Of a DNA stretch of 64,000 bases, positions 1 through 12,550 are shown one piece after another. A model generated the notes under the pieces. That model did no database searches, was not told where the DNA came from, and saw nothing but the letters and a program-made list of their open reading frames with translations. A program made the position numbers and the translations under genes. Origin of the DNA: Helichrysum umbraculigerum. Lineage: Eukaryota > Streptophyta > Magnoliopsida > Asterales > Asteraceae. The stretch is taken from NCBI GenBank assembly GCA_949592205.1, contig CATIUR010000003.1, positions 15,577,001-15,641,000 on the forward strand, in the 5' to 3' direction. The first letter of the stretch is position 1; every line of letters begins with the position of its first letter.

Positions 1-1495
1 TTCTGTGTTCCTTTCTCTAGTTTGTTTATCCGTTTTTGCAAGATTATATCGACCTATATCCCATTCCAAACACTAAGTGTGGGATCCTTGGAATCCACAA
101 AATACTAAGAGATATTTTCCATAATTAGTAGAAATTCTAAGTGTGGGATACTTCGAAAAGAAGTGTTCAATACATAGATTCGAACATTAGGGACAATGTT
201 CCTCTAAGTGTGGGATATACGGTCTGCAACCGCAAGTTTAACCTCTTGTCCGTAAAATAAACAATATTTTCATTAAAAGGGCTAAAAAAGGAGAAATTTT
301 CAAATTTCTTTGGATTCAAAAGCAACATTTTTTAGAACCTCTATTTTCCAAAAATGTAAATTACAGCAAGAAACGAGTTTTAACAAAGAAACAAAACGGT
401 TTTCTTAGGATACGATACGGATGAAAAGGGCAACACATGGCTAGGCATTGACCAAAACATTCGATTCGTGATGTTTGAGCCCGTGGCTAGCATTCATCAT
501 TTAAAATGCTTCACTTTTCGTTTCATGTGTGTGCCGATGTATGCATTCGAATTAGAACTTGCTCTTGCAATACATTTCGAGATCACACCAATGAGTGCCA
601 TATGTGGCATAGGTACAACCCATCTCGATACTTTTTAAGGAATCCCAACACCCTCTTATCACCAAACATTCACTCTTCACACCCACTATCCAACCAAACC
701 TCCCTTTTGTACCTTCATCCTGAAACCACGGAAGTCATGTCTTCCAATCTTTTCATGGACACTCTCAATTTCCCAAATTTCCACAAGAAAAGCCAACACA
801 ATTTCGCAACCCAATGCCAAAAGAAACCCCTTAGACCAGAAAAATATTCCTTGGTAAAGCCGGCATTATAAAAAAAGAGAAAAAGAAAAAGTAGAAAAAT
901 ATACATGCCCGCACTACTCAAGAAAGTCCAGAAAAGGAAAAATTAAAACCCAAAAAGGATTGCAACATTAAGTCTTTTCAAATTTGAGAAATTTCAAAAG
1001 AGAATTTCTTTGAAAAATACCCAAGTTTCAAGAAGATACAAGAAAAGAAAACCCAAAAATACTCTCCTTCTTACTCACCATACACCTTCTTCATCTCTCC
1101 AAACCAAAAACCCGATGCCTTTTTAAGATGTCTTGAAAGATTAGTACCGTTCTCTTCCAAAGTGATGGAGATTTGATTCTTGATCAAGCCTATGACGAGA
1201 ATGCTGCATAACTGGCTATCTGAGTGATTGACACTAGCAAGTAGAAAACCCTAAACACCTGAGTGATTTGAGTGACCCACTGCAAGGATTGCCTAGTCAT
1301 GATTAGCATCTAAGTTGCTTGAAGAAAGTATCAAATTCTATAAACCCTTAGTTTCTCATAAGAATTCTTTCATAACTGGAGCTTTATATTCTTTGGAAAT
1401 AGTATTTCTAAAAGATATGTGTATCTAGAATCTTTCTAAAGGCCTTTATGAATGAGTTTGCTTGAGGACAAGCAACGTTCTAAGTGCGGGATACT
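1..1495 (+). mobile_element. 3' non-coding region of a Tat/Athila-like Ty3/gypsy element (partial)
   Basis: No convincing gene is seen here. The phrase 'aagtgtgggat' recurs at about 77, 140 and 211, and a variant ('ttgaggacaagcaacgttctaagtgcggga') at about 1462-1491. Such phrases are typical of the spacer between pol and the 3' LTR in Tat/Athila-type plant elements. The small frames at 506-871 and 1462-1803 have no recognisable motif. The element runs off the left edge, so its coding part is not visible. The family assignment rests on this phrase alone. Confidence 0.45.
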
Positions 1496-2099
1496 TGATA
1501 TCGCGTAAAAAGTCACGTTTTTACTACCGATATCTCTCTCATTCTGGAACAATACTTGGTATTTGTAGTCAAACAATGCACAAATCAGTGACAATATGCC
1601 AAGTAGGTCAAAACAAGGTTGCACGGGCAAAATCAAGCAAAACGACCGAAAAACAAAGATTCCGCGCACAATTGAAGATTCGAGGCATCAAAACAAGATT
1701 TAGAGACAAAGTACCCACCACTGATATTTCTCTTATCCAAGATGTTCATTTTCAAAATACGAATCCAACAGAAGAAGAATCGGCAAAAACGGATGAAGAA
1801 TGAAGATTCTACGTACGCCAGAAGATTCAAACGATTCGTATGACACATCTAAAGTTCAGAGACATATTTTTGGGAATTCTTTTCATAAAAGTCTTCGTTT
1901 TTGAAAAACGAATCCAACAAAAAAAGAATCGACGCAAACGGACGCATAACGAAGAAAACACGCACGAATCAAGCAACGAAGCAAAAGTCAGCGAACCGGG
2001 GCGGTAGCATGGCAACCGCCGCCGGCAGCCACACCACCGCCGCCGGCTGCCTTCCTCCCATCCCCCGGCCACTTTTTGGTCCTTGCCCGTACTCGCATG

Positions 2100-2185
2100 G
2101 TACACGTGCTAGACCTTTTTGCAACTTTAGGGTACACGTGCTAGACCTTTACGCGCTTTAGGGTACATGTGCTAGACACTTTACC
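2100..2185 (+). repeat. 31-32 bp tandem repeat (x2.7) within the LTR
   Basis: The unit begins 'gtacacgtgctagac' at 2100, 2132 and 2163. Each unit carries a CACGTG E-box/G-box-like core, or CATGTG in the third, so this may be an upstream regulatory repeat 50-130 bp before the TATA box. Confidence 0.7.
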
Positions 2186-2235
2186 ACCTTTTGCTAATGT
2201 GCATCTTGAGTTGCTAACATGAGCCAAATTTCACC

Positions 2236-2245
2236 TATAAATAGG
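2236..2245 (+). promoter_or_regulatory. TATA box of the LTR promoter
   Basis: TATAAATAGG is a near-consensus plant TATA box. It lies about 740 bp inside the putative LTR and is followed by a pyrimidine-rich stretch (about 2300-2350) suited to a transcription start and leader. Confidence 0.55.
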
Positions 2246-4266
2246 CACCCTTGGTTCATTTGTAACACACACCTTGCATACCTTCCTACACTCAAAGATC
2301 AATTTCTTCTAGCTTTTATTTTCTTTTTTTCTCTCTACTTTCTCTCTCTAAGTTAATTTAATTAATTTAGTGAGAGATAAGTAGGAGATTAATTATGTAG
2401 TAGTTAGTAGTGGCTAGCTTAGCAATGTAACGCTTTGGAATATTCGGAAGTAATATAAGCATCGTTTCGCTCGCAATAATTATGGGTAATATCTATCCTT
2501 TTCTTTTATTGATTATTTGTAATGTTCTTGTTTGATGTTTATGATTTATTAATATTAGAAATGTTTATCGCCATGATTTGTGAGTAGTTGCTTATATGTT
2601 TGCTATGCTTTAGATAGTTATAATGGGATGATATTAAATATTGTGAAGTAATGTGACGGCCCCTATTCGACTGTTCTCGGATATAGTACTGGAAACGCTT
2701 TCTGCGGAGTACAAACGTACGGAAGTTTGAGAACGACCGAAGGTAGTTATATTACGGATCAATACTATAAAAGTGCTAAATGAATTCCTGTTTATAGTTT
2801 AATTATAATATTATGAACGAATGATGGCATGTTTGGCCAACCGCTTATGACCAGACTGCCCCAACTTATTCCGGTAGGGTAAAACCTGTTTATGTGACTA
2901 TTTATTCAATAGACCATACCATGATACGGACATCTCTGACGACAGAGATTGGGGAATAGGATTCGAGGGTAGTCGTTGGTTGATGTGTTCAGTACATTTG
3001 GGAGAACTTCCGGTGTATTGTAATTGTTTGTGTTTACTATCCACATGACATATCTTCTATCTGATTGCGAACAACTCTACGTTAGTTAGTTGATAGGATC
3101 GTAAAAATAACTCATTCCAACATAGTTTAAATTTATAAAGAGAAACTTATATGAATGCGAATTATTATACTTTGTTATTGTTTAAATATATGACACCGGA
3201 CCTAATTTATGGAGTACCCTTTCCAGTTATCCACGTGACTACAACTTAGATATTAGGGAGTCATGAACCTTAATTGTGGTAAGTAGTTATCTATGCCCAT
3301 GACATGCAATAAGTAAGACACAGTGAAACCACTCGTTGTACATATTAGGTTTACATTTCTGCACTACTTTACATTTAGTTAGTTTAGAGTGTCACTTTCA
3401 CTGTCAATTACTCTTGACCGCATGTTGGATGTAAGAAGTCGTGGAACTACCATGTAAAGTACACTGTCAAATTACTGAAAGGCATGGTCTGCATATGAAA
3501 CACGTTTTAACAAACTGCGAATAATCCAGGGATGTATAACTGTTTGAAAATGAGAGGTCTAAGTCATAAATCAAAGTAATTAGAGTTTAAGAAAGGTATT
3601 AACAAGATCTATGAAAGTAAAGTTCAAGTAACCTAGGATACGTAGACCCCCTTGATCTTACATATTTGATTATTTAAACATAACACGTTAATAATTAGTT
3701 ACACAATTAGAAGAACGAGAGATAAGCTTAGGTGTTAAGAACGGTCAGACCTATGAAACAATACGCTACTTTATTCATGTACCTCGGTGTCTAACCAAGA
3801 TAGGTTGCTTATCTTTCAACTAGTTAAGTATTGAAAATCTGGCGTATTGCTCCGATCAGAATCATGATAACCTAGCTCCTAGTGACATGCCAATGGGAAA
3901 TTAGTTGGTAGGGTTTTAGTGTTTACACCAAGTTCTGTCAATCTATTAATCTGAAAGTGTCCCCATCATAAACACCTTCCCGACATTATATTATCTCAAG
4001 TCATGGCAAACCACATCTTCCTTATCCTTAGTTGTTCCTTATATGCTAGCTAGCTCATTTTAGTTTTATTGCTTGAGTAGTTTAAATTAGATATAAACCC
4101 AAACAAAACCAATTATCTGAACCCTATCTTGAAGACTTAATTATCCAAACAAGCTCTGTTTCAAATTCGACCGTCTAGAGATGACCCTGATCATCCTTAC
4201 CATATACTAGTATCATGTACTAATACCTAGTACCAGTAGGTAGTTCAGAAGTTTAGGCCCCGAGCA

Positions 4267-4904
4267 AAACAAATTTTAAAACACCCTGATTGCCCGCTCA
4301 GCCGTTGCAACAACACCAATGACACTGACGGTTGGAGCACATCATTCACTCCCCCAATTTTCTCCTAACTCTCTCAAGAACACACACACACATAAATGAC
4401 AATTACAAATCTAATTCAATCAAGAAGTGAGCTGTAATCTTGAGTCTACAACTAAATTCTCCATCATCTTCATCATCTAGTTCATTCCTTCTTCTCTATT
4501 TTGTTGTAAATTACTTGTTTGACCTATATGTGCTCATTTGATTAATTAGATAGAAATTGAAGCATGTATGAACAATTAGGCTTGAAATAGTGATTGTTAC
4601 TGAAATTACTAATCATTGTCATCATCTTCTTGTTATTCTTTGATTTCAAGAGTTTAGGTATCAATGTATGAAATTGGTTGAGTTAGGTTAAAAGAAAATG
4701 GTAATTGCATGTTGTTCTTGAGTTGCTATATGATGATTTTAGGTGTATTGTGATGTATTAAATTGATAAAAACCGAGTTTGTGAAGTTTGGTGTTGTAAA
4801 ATTCGAGTTGAGTTCGTGTTGTGCATTTCCAGTTCTGTGACTCTGTTTTTAAACGTGTGAACATGATCCAGCACCTTTGCCCGGATCGCGTTACGTAAAC
4901 TTCA
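4267..4904 (+). mobile_element. Chromovirus-LTR-like fragment (first half)
   Basis: No gene is seen. The order of elements (pyrimidine-rich leader with 'catcatcttcatcatc', long AT-rich stretch, then a 'ggatcgcgtta' motif near 4885) parallels the first half of the Tekay LTR at 55473. It ends abruptly where Copia pol sequence begins. The second half may be the sequence from 8640 onward, which would make the Copia element an insertion into this LTR. This is inference from order of motifs. Confidence 0.3.
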
Positions 4905-6959
4905 CAACCCTAGATCATGATGTGACCAAGAGAAGGACGTTTTCCCTTCCACATCTCATATGGTTTCTTTGAAACTTTCTTAGTGGGTATTTGATTTAAG
5001 ATATGTGCGGCTGTTTCTAATGCGTAACCCCAGAAACTTATTGGAAGTGTTGCTCGACTCATCATAGATCAAACCATATCTAACAAGGTTCTATTTCTCC
5101 TCTCAGCAACACCATTAAGCTGTGGTGTTCTAGGAGGTGTCAATTGTGAAACTATTCCACAATCTCTAAGATGATCAAGAAACTCGATACTAAGATATTC
5201 TCCTCCCCTATCGGATCAGAGTACCTTTATCTTTCTATCCAGTTGATTCTCTACTTCGCTTTGATATCTTTTGAACACCTCAAAAGTATCCGACTTATGT
5301 TTGATTAGATAAACATATCCATATCTACTGAAGTCATCAGTAAATGTAACATAATATCGATATCCATCTTTTGCGGTGCATCGGAATGGTTCACACACAT
5401 CCGTATGTACCAAGTCCAATAGTCCTTCACCTCTTTCACACGATCCTGTGAATGGTGATTTAGTCATCTTTCCTAATAAACAAGATTCGCATACATCATT
5501 TGATTTGAGGTCAAATGATTCCAACACTCCATCCTTTTGGAGTTGGGCGATGCGTTTCTTATTTATGTGACCAAGATGATAATGTCACAATTTGGATTTT
5601 CAAGCTCATTAGACGAATCAACATTTAAAATAACATTACTAATACATTCAACATTTTCATATATGCCATTGTAAGGAGAAACTTTAAAAACAAAATAATC
5701 ATTTAAATAAACCAAAATATCACCATTCTCATTGTCAAATGAAAACTGATAACCATCCTTAAACAAAGCATGAATTGAAATAATGTTTCTAGTCATTTCT
5801 GACGAATAATAGCAGTTATTTAAATCTATCCTAACTCCATTCCTTAGCATGAGCTCAAATCTTCCAATCTTTGTCACATGTACAATTCCTTTGTTTCCCA
5901 TAACTAGGTTGAGCTCTCCATGCTTCACACTTCTACTTTCCTTTAGCCCCTGCAATACAGTGCAAATATGATTACCACACCCAGTATCCAGAACCCACGA
6001 ATTAGAAGTTGTAATATTATGGAGTTCGATCATAAACATACCTGAGTGAATACTCTTCTCGACCTTTCCATCTTCAAGGTCTTTCAGGTACTTCGGACAG
6101 CTACGCTTCCAATGCCCCTTTGTGTTACAATAGAAGCACACTGCTTCCTTTGGGTCATTGACAGGAGCAATATAAGAATCGATCTTTTCTTGGAGCCACG
6201 AATGGACTTTCCATTGGCTGTTTTTCTTTTCCAGTTAGAACCTGACCTCTTTCTTTTCTTTAAACCTTGACCAATAGTCAACACAGGAGCTACTGAGCTA
6301 GAGGACACATCATCTTTCTTGATTCCTTGCTCAGCAGCATGTAGCAGATTGTGGAGTTCCATTATTGTGTCTTCTCTCTCATTCATATTCATTTGATATG
6401 ATATTACAAACTGATTGTATACAGCTAGCAGACTGGATAGAATTATGGCAATGGAGAATTCTATATCAAACATCATATTCAATGATTCCAACCTATCAAA
6501 GTACCCTTTCATCTCCAAGACGAAAGCACAGATAGATGCTCCAACTTTGGGCTTGCAAGCCATGAGGGACTTAACCACATCAAGGCGTTCATTACTTGCC
6601 TTGGCCTGAAACATTTCTTTCAACTGTTGGTTCATTTCATAAGCCCAAGTGTTTTCAAAAGTCTTTTGCAACTCAGGGCTCATGGAGGATGCCATGATGC
6701 ATGATACCTTATTCGCATCATCATAATGTTTCCAGTGTGCTTCAATCTTCTCTTGGGTTGAATCCTCATCAATTTTAGGAATCTGCTCATCGAGAACATA
6801 CTCCTTGTTCTCGTACCTTAGGGTAAACCTGAGGTTTCACATCCAGTCCATATAGTTTGGACCGGTCAGTCTTTCCCTCCCAAGAACTGAGAGTAGTGAG
6901 AAGTTTGAGTTATGTGCGATGTTGGGGACAGGAGGATTTGTACCATTTATATTAGCCAT
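4905..6959 (-). pseudogene. Copia gag-pol remnant, truncated and inactivated
   Basis: This is the minus-strand body of a Ty1/copia retrotransposon. Read from 6959 leftward it starts with a gag ATG, and a TGA at 6839-6837 interrupts gag early. It continues through a UBN2-type gag domain (frame 6695-6084), a CX2CX4HX4C zinc knuckle (from 6141), an aspartic protease motif written DTGCG in place of the usual DSGA-type motif, a pre-integrase segment (LGH...CESCLLGK), and the integrase core start (LVHTDVCEPF...YVTFTDDFSRY). The reading frame shifts near 6165-6190 and again near 5570. A TGA at about 5215 interrupts the integrase where Arg is expected, although integrase-like sequence continues to about 4910. 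Reverse transcriptase, RNase H and the 3' LTR are missing. It is a dead copy. Confidence 0.85.
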
Positions 6960-7872
6960 CTATAAGATAAAACAATTTTAGTTAGTTTGAATATTCCTTA
7001 ATTAATTACCCAATATTTCTAAATTAAGGTTAGGATCTATATTTTCAGTTTTATGAAAAGGGTCACCGTAATCATATAACTAAAATACTTTTGTCTATTT
7101 CATTTTTATGAAACTCCTAGATCTTTGAGATTCATTGATTTCTATCAACGGCATGTTAATCTCGGTTATGCTCATCTACTATTTATGATTGGTATGCCGA
7201 GGATCATGAACAAGATGTTGAATTAACCATGCAAACCCCGCGTGAATCCCGGCTTGAGTACGCACAAGAATCGCGAGTCTCACATCACCTCTCACTTATG
7301 TCCTCATATTAATGTGCCGGTAAACCACACACGCTCCATTAACATTTCATACGAGAGATGTGCAGATTTCATGGGTTAGCATACTATTCAGCCTTTTACC
7401 ATATCTAAAACGGGGTTTTTGTTTTAGTACTTTTAGACTAATACTTTTAATCTTGACATCATCCTATCAAAATTCCTCGCTAGCTCCATTGAACGCACTA
7501 AGAAGCGGAGAAGCAGGTCAGCGTGAAGCTTATTAAAAACCTACTTCTTTAGGGAAGCAAAGCGACCCGCCTTATACCTCTCTTATAGTTTGTTCACTAT
7601 GGGTGAGCCGATTTATCAATTGACTGACAATTTATTTAACTTTAATCATACATATATATAATTCATATTATACATATAATATTTCTTTCTCAAACTTTTG
7701 AAGTTTAGGGTTCTATTTTAAACATTTAAAATTTAGAGGTCTATTTTAAACAATTAAAACATTAGTATCTAAATTGTAAATTCATATTACCTATTTAGAT
7801 AATTTCCTTTCTATTTATCTTTTACCTACATACGATTGCAGATAATTGAATGCATCTATTTATTAAGTTATG
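6960..7872 (-). mobile_element. Copia 5' leader
   Basis: A non-coding stretch between the Copia primer-binding site and the gag ATG. No reading frame or motif is seen apart from AT-rich sequence. An untranslated leader of about 0.9 kb is long for Copia but not exceptional. Confidence 0.55.
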
Positions 7873-7885
7873 GCTCTGATACCAC
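7873..7885 (-). other. Copia primer-binding site (initiator tRNA-Met)
   Basis: The reverse complement contains TGGTATCAGAGC, complementary to the 3' end of plant initiator tRNA-Met. It lies directly inside the LTR, which fixes the element on the minus strand. Confidence 0.85.
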
Positions 7886-8592
7886 TGTTGGGTTTTCTAT
7901 TCCCTAACTAGATTATTATATGCAGCGGAAAAACAATAATTTTAATAATCTAAGGCAATCAGGAAACTAAAACCCTAAAGGATCTTAACTTAATAACAAT
8001 AGAGCAATAAACAAAACATAGATAAATAAGGAAAACACTAACCCTGGAGAAAATCGGATTTCTCTCTTGCAGATCCACCGGCAGAACTTCGTCGCTTGGA
8101 GGCAAGTACCCAAAGTAGAATACCTCTAATGCTTCACACCCAAAGAACCTCAGAGAAAGAAGAATTTTCGAAACCTTCAGAAAATTCGTACTAAATTCGT
8201 ATTGAATAAGGTATAGGCTAGACCCCTATTTATACTAGAGAGAAAACCCAGAAGTTTGCAGATTTCGACTTTTAGCCGCCGGCTAAAAGGTATTTGTCTT
8301 GGACTCCAAGTCTGCGAATCCACCTTTTCACCGACTGCGAATTTAGCCGCCCCCTAAATTTAGCCGCAGGCTAAATTCCGGCTGCCAAAATTTTCCATCT
8401 TTTTAATCACTTTTGATTTCTAATTAATTCACCACAATTAATAAATCAACTAATCAAATATAATATTAATTCTAATTAATATTATTCCTTATTCATTTCT
8501 CTTGACTGTTCATTGAGGACAACCCAAAAAGGACTCCACTCCTTTAATGATATACTTACCAATTAGTTATGATATTGGACACTATTCCAACA
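7886..8592 (-). mobile_element. Copia 5' LTR
   Basis: A 707-bp LTR bounded by TGTTGG...CCAACA, with the primer-binding site against its inner edge. A TATA box (reverse complement of 8225-8238, AGTATAAATAGG type) is visible. Upstream of it in sense orientation lies a cluster of palindromic 'tttagccgccggctaaa'-type motifs (8272-8392). There is no matching 3' LTR in the window, so the element was truncated on its 3' side. Confidence 0.8.
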
Positions 8593-9569
8593 AGATCCAC
8601 TTAATTACTAATCAAAAGTGAAATTAAAATATATTTTGATTAAGTGTTCATTAAACCTAATGTTAGGGTTTTAGTGAATTCTTAGTAATTGATGTTAATT
8701 GACCTTGTTAATGGTCTAAACATATTGATTAGTAATGGTTAGTGTTGATTAGAGTGTTGTTGTAATCATGTTGATCATAATTTAAAAAATGAAATTGGTG
8801 AGACTTGAGTTAGCTTTAAAAACCTAACTAGTTCAATTAATTGTTAATTAAACGATTAAAAAATGAGTTAAAAATTGATAATAATTAATTAAACGATTAA
8901 AAAGTGAGTTAAAAAATTGATAATAACTCACATTGTTATGAGTTTGAATGACTTAAAGTAGTGTTATGGTTAATGAAATCATTATTATAAATAAAGTTAA
9001 GTTGATAAAATTGATTAGGTTAACTCTAAATAGTTAAAGTAACATGATAAAGTAAAAGAGGAGAGATTGATATTAGCTGTGTTAGAAGTTAATTATGTTG
9101 TTAAAGTTGTATACGATTATTTATAGGTGTCAAGAATGTGGAGAACTTCAATTGATCATTATAGCCTAAAAAGCAAAGGTGAGTGATATGGGGGTTAAAT
9201 AAGTACGGTTGTGTGTTATGGATTCCTTCCGAGCAAGAGGTTCATACAACCGGGTGAAGTATTGTTTATGTTTTATATTGTGGTTTATTATTGAAATTCA
9301 TATCTTGTTGATTATCTATGTTATTGCTAAGGCACATCATATGAATACGTGTTAAGTGATAAGTGTTGAAAGAACGTGTCGATATGTAAAGTTATGTGAA
9401 TTATGTGGAATGAACTTTGTAGAGATTGTGAATGAATATGTGCATTGCACATGATATGTTGAAGAATATGTGCTCGATATTACACGTGGTTATGTTATGT
9501 TATGTTTAGCTCATTACTTACTAAGCAATTGTGAGGTAATTAAAAAAATTGATGATTGTGGATTCTAGT

Positions 9570-9705
9570 AATGATCTTTGACATTAGCTTGATGTTAGCC
9601 AAATAATGATCATTGACATTAGCTTGATAATTAGCCAAGTAATGATCATTGACATTAGCTTGATAATTAGTCAAGTAATGATCATGACATTAGCTTGATG
9701 ATGTT
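9570..9705. repeat. 35-36 bp tandem repeat, about 4 units
   Basis: Units begin 'aatgatc' at 9570, 9605, 9641 and 9677 and share 'ttgacattagcttgat'. Units 2 and 3 are almost identical. Confidence 0.85.
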
Positions 9706-9753
9706 GATTCTTGTGAATTAACATGGTTAGATTGTTGAGGATCCTTAATATTG

Positions 9754-9843
9754 TGGATGATGTTTTAGTATGCATACCGCCGAGAGGTATGGTACTAGTG
9801 GATGATGTTTTAGTATGCATACCGCTGAGGTGTATGGTACTAA
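9754..9843. repeat. 45-bp tandem repeat, 2 units
   Basis: 'tggatgatgttttagtatgc' begins at 9754 and again at 9799. The two units differ at only a few positions. Confidence 0.85.
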
Positions 9844-11890
9844 TTAGCAAGGTTAAGAATAATCTATACAATTGCTCAATAGTTATGTGAATAGGCAAAC
9901 ACGTGATGTAACGTTTTTCATATGTTGATTCGTCAGTGAATTATTTATTTAATTGTCCATGTACTCACTAAGCTTATATGTTTACCCCTTTAATTGTTTT
10001 ATATTGTAGGTGTTTGGTTCGGTTGAACCAAATGGCTATAATGGGTAGATTATGGATGTAAGAAGGTAGCGTGGAATTAAGTTTGCTTTTACGGTTAGAT
10101 AAGCTCCTCTTTCTTTTGATTTATCATTGTGAATTGTCAATTGTATAAATCGTCCAAAAAACATTTTGATGACAAGTATTGATTAAGATGTAAGAAGTAT
10201 CTAGTGAAATGTGGAGTATGCCTTTGACTTGGTAAAGTCAAAGTAGAGAGTGGTCAAAGTCAAGGTTGAATATTGTAGTGTCAAAATGGGTAGAGATTAT
10301 GATGGAAGGTGGTAAGATGTGTTAAATGTGAAATTATGTAGTTTTGGTTATGATTTTGTGGGAATATGATCAAAACACTAAATGTTGAAATTTTATTAAT
10401 TTGTGTGGTAACAAATCTTTGATCATGTTTAGTTATTGATATGAAAGTTGAAATCTAGTGTGTAATAGTCAAATTGTTGTTTATTTTGTTAACGGGTCAA
10501 AATGGATGTCAAAGTGGGCATCAAATAGGTCAAAGTGTCAAAACGGGTCGAAACGGAAGAATGTTGTTTTTTGTATAGTGGAATGTGTTGGTAAAAAGTG
10601 GAAGTTAGAAAACATGTAGTTTGTGAAATGGTATTGTCACTAAAATGGTCCAAAATGACCATAATTTGGTTTAACGTCCGAATTCTTCGTTAACGTGAAT
10701 TTTGAAAAAGTGTCGAAAGGGAAACCTTCATTTTGGTATAGTGGGGGTGTCCAAAAAATTTCAGGTCCTAACTCGTAACGAGTTAGAAGTTCTGCGCGTA
10801 CAAATATGGCTTAAAATTTGAGTTTGGTTCAGGTCTGCTGCCAAAAGTAAATACGCGATCACAGGGTAGGCCTAGGATCGCGTAACATAAAGGAATTTGG
10901 TCACAGTGGATTTCATTTGTATATACACGATCCACCCAAAGTCACAAGATCGCGTATTAAACGTTGAATTTGTCACAGTGGGATTTTCAGCATAAATACG
11001 CGATCCCGGACAAAAGCCAGGATCACATACTTCTGCAAATCATACAAAACCCACTTATTGCGATGCTTTAATTTCACTAAAAAGTGGGATTTGTATGATT
11101 AGTGAATTTAAATAAGAAATTAGGGTTGATTATGATTGCTTAGTGGTGTATAAGCATACATATGATTGTTGTTAACACTAATTCAATCTAAAAGTGAGTG
11201 ATTTGAATTGTGCAATTAGTGATCAAAATGGGTTTTCATGGAGTTTATGAAACTAGTGATTTTAATATAAAATTAGGTATGTAATACGTTGAAATAATGT
11301 TAGTGAAGCTTGTTAGTGAATGAATTAACATAAAAATGAGTTAAAGATTAAGAATCTATTAGCTTGTTCTTAAGTGTTTTGATGAATTATGATAAGTTCT
11401 TGTAAATTAGAGATAATTTATATAATTTGTAGTTAGTGGAATGATTATGACTTATTAAGATATGGTTTGATTTAAGCATTTCTTATGTCATCATAGACTT
11501 TCCATAGATAATGTTGAGTTAGCCTTTTTTATTTTTTATTCTTGTTTATTGATTTCAACTCTAGAGCTATAACAATAGCGAAAAGTCCTAAAAACTTGAG
11601 GCCCTCGAAATAGCTCAGTGCGTTGCGATAAGGCACTATACACTAATGGAGTATTATACTCCTCCATTACGATTGTGATTGTTTTAGTTTTGTTAGAAAG
11701 TGGGGAAACTTATGTTTGTAGGGTGGTGCAAAAGAAGAACGCATCAAGTTTAGAATAACCATTAGAGACTAGTTAAGTCGACACAAAAGCTAGTCAGATA
11801 TGACAAACAAAAGCTAAGATAACGATGTATAGATATAGGTGAGTAGTGCAAGGACTAGTATTGTAGCTTTTCGTAAATCAAAAGTCCTAG

Positions 11891-12119
11891 CAGCCTAGCT
11901 CAAGTAGTAGAGCACATGGTTTCCAACCAAGAGGTCATGGTTTCAACCCCATGGTAGGACATAAATAAGGTCGGAGGTCCTTTCTACCATTTAGGTAGAA
12001 CCGAAAGTAGCCTCTCTACCTTAGGGTAGGGGTAAAGATGTCTACATCTATACCTTACCTATACTCTGTCCTAGACGGTATTGGGCCCTAACCCGCGGAA
12101 ATCGGTATGGGATGTTAGT
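11891..12119 (+). mobile_element. tRNA-derived SINE (Au-like body)
   Basis: The head carries an RNA polymerase III A box (tagctcaagtagtagagc, from 11896) and B box (ggtttcaacccc, 11939-11950) at normal tRNA spacing. The body has 'cctctctaccttagggtaggggtaaag' near 12010-12040, a phrase characteristic of Au-type plant SINEs. It cannot be a tRNA gene because no cloverleaf closes. It ends a few bases before the inverted duplication begins at about 12125. Confidence 0.75.
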
Positions 12120-12550
12120 TTATTTTACAAGGCCCAGTGGTCATATTTGGCCCATTGGATCCAAACTATGGATACGATGTAAGTTATGAGCCCAAAAGGC
12201 CCAATTACTAAAACACCACTATGAAAGTATGAAATATGAATACGACGATGAAAGTTATGAGCCCAGAAGGCCCAATTACTAAAACACCATGAAAGTTTAT
12301 CCTTGCAACATGAATCTAAAACGTAGCAAGCAAGTAATGCGTAACAAACTACATCCAGAAAAACCATCAATAAATTAGTTAAATTATCGTTAACACTAAG
12401 AAGTAGGAGAATTCAATATACTCTCTATTAAAACTAACTATACAAATGTATATCTTAGATCAGGTTCATGAACACAAACCAAATAAATAAATAATCAAGT
12501 CAAAGAATTAAAAAGAATAACACAGATCACGAGAGCTCATGATCATGCAT

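Larger units (their letters stand above)
1496..4266 (+). mobile_element. Probable 3' LTR of the Tat/Athila-like element
   Basis: A candidate LTR begins with TGATATCGCG directly after the 'aagtgcgggatact' spacer phrase and may end near 4266 with 'ggccccgagca'. It contains a TATA box (2236-2245), a GC-rich palindromic cluster (2011-2053), a 31-32 bp tandem repeat (2100-2185), and a diverged internal duplication (about 1693-1800 against 1855-1960, both containing 'acgaatccaaca'). No coding frame is seen from 2500 to 4266. The right end is an inference, because no second LTR copy lies in the window to compare with. Confidence 0.4.
8593..11560. other. Non-coding LTR-like DNA
   Basis: No coding frame is seen. 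The section to about 10100 resembles the second half of a chromovirus LTR ('gcaaaggtgagtg' near 9174, 'ctcactaagcttatatg...tgtaggtg' near 9964-10012), with two tandem repeats listed separately. From about 10480 to 11030 there are 'gtcaaaatggg' phrases and several 'acgcgatc/gatcgcgta' motifs (10851-11010), again LTR-like and perhaps a second fragment. Assignments are by motif order only. Confidence 0.35.

Noticed and set aside
506..871. 121-codon ORF at the left edge
   Set aside because: It lies in the non-coding 3' region of a Tat-like element. No domain is seen, and the opposite strand is open over part of it.
11590..11680. 'aaatagctcagtgcg' as a tRNA-like start
   Set aside because: No matching B box or cloverleaf follows. 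A small AT hairpin is the only structure.
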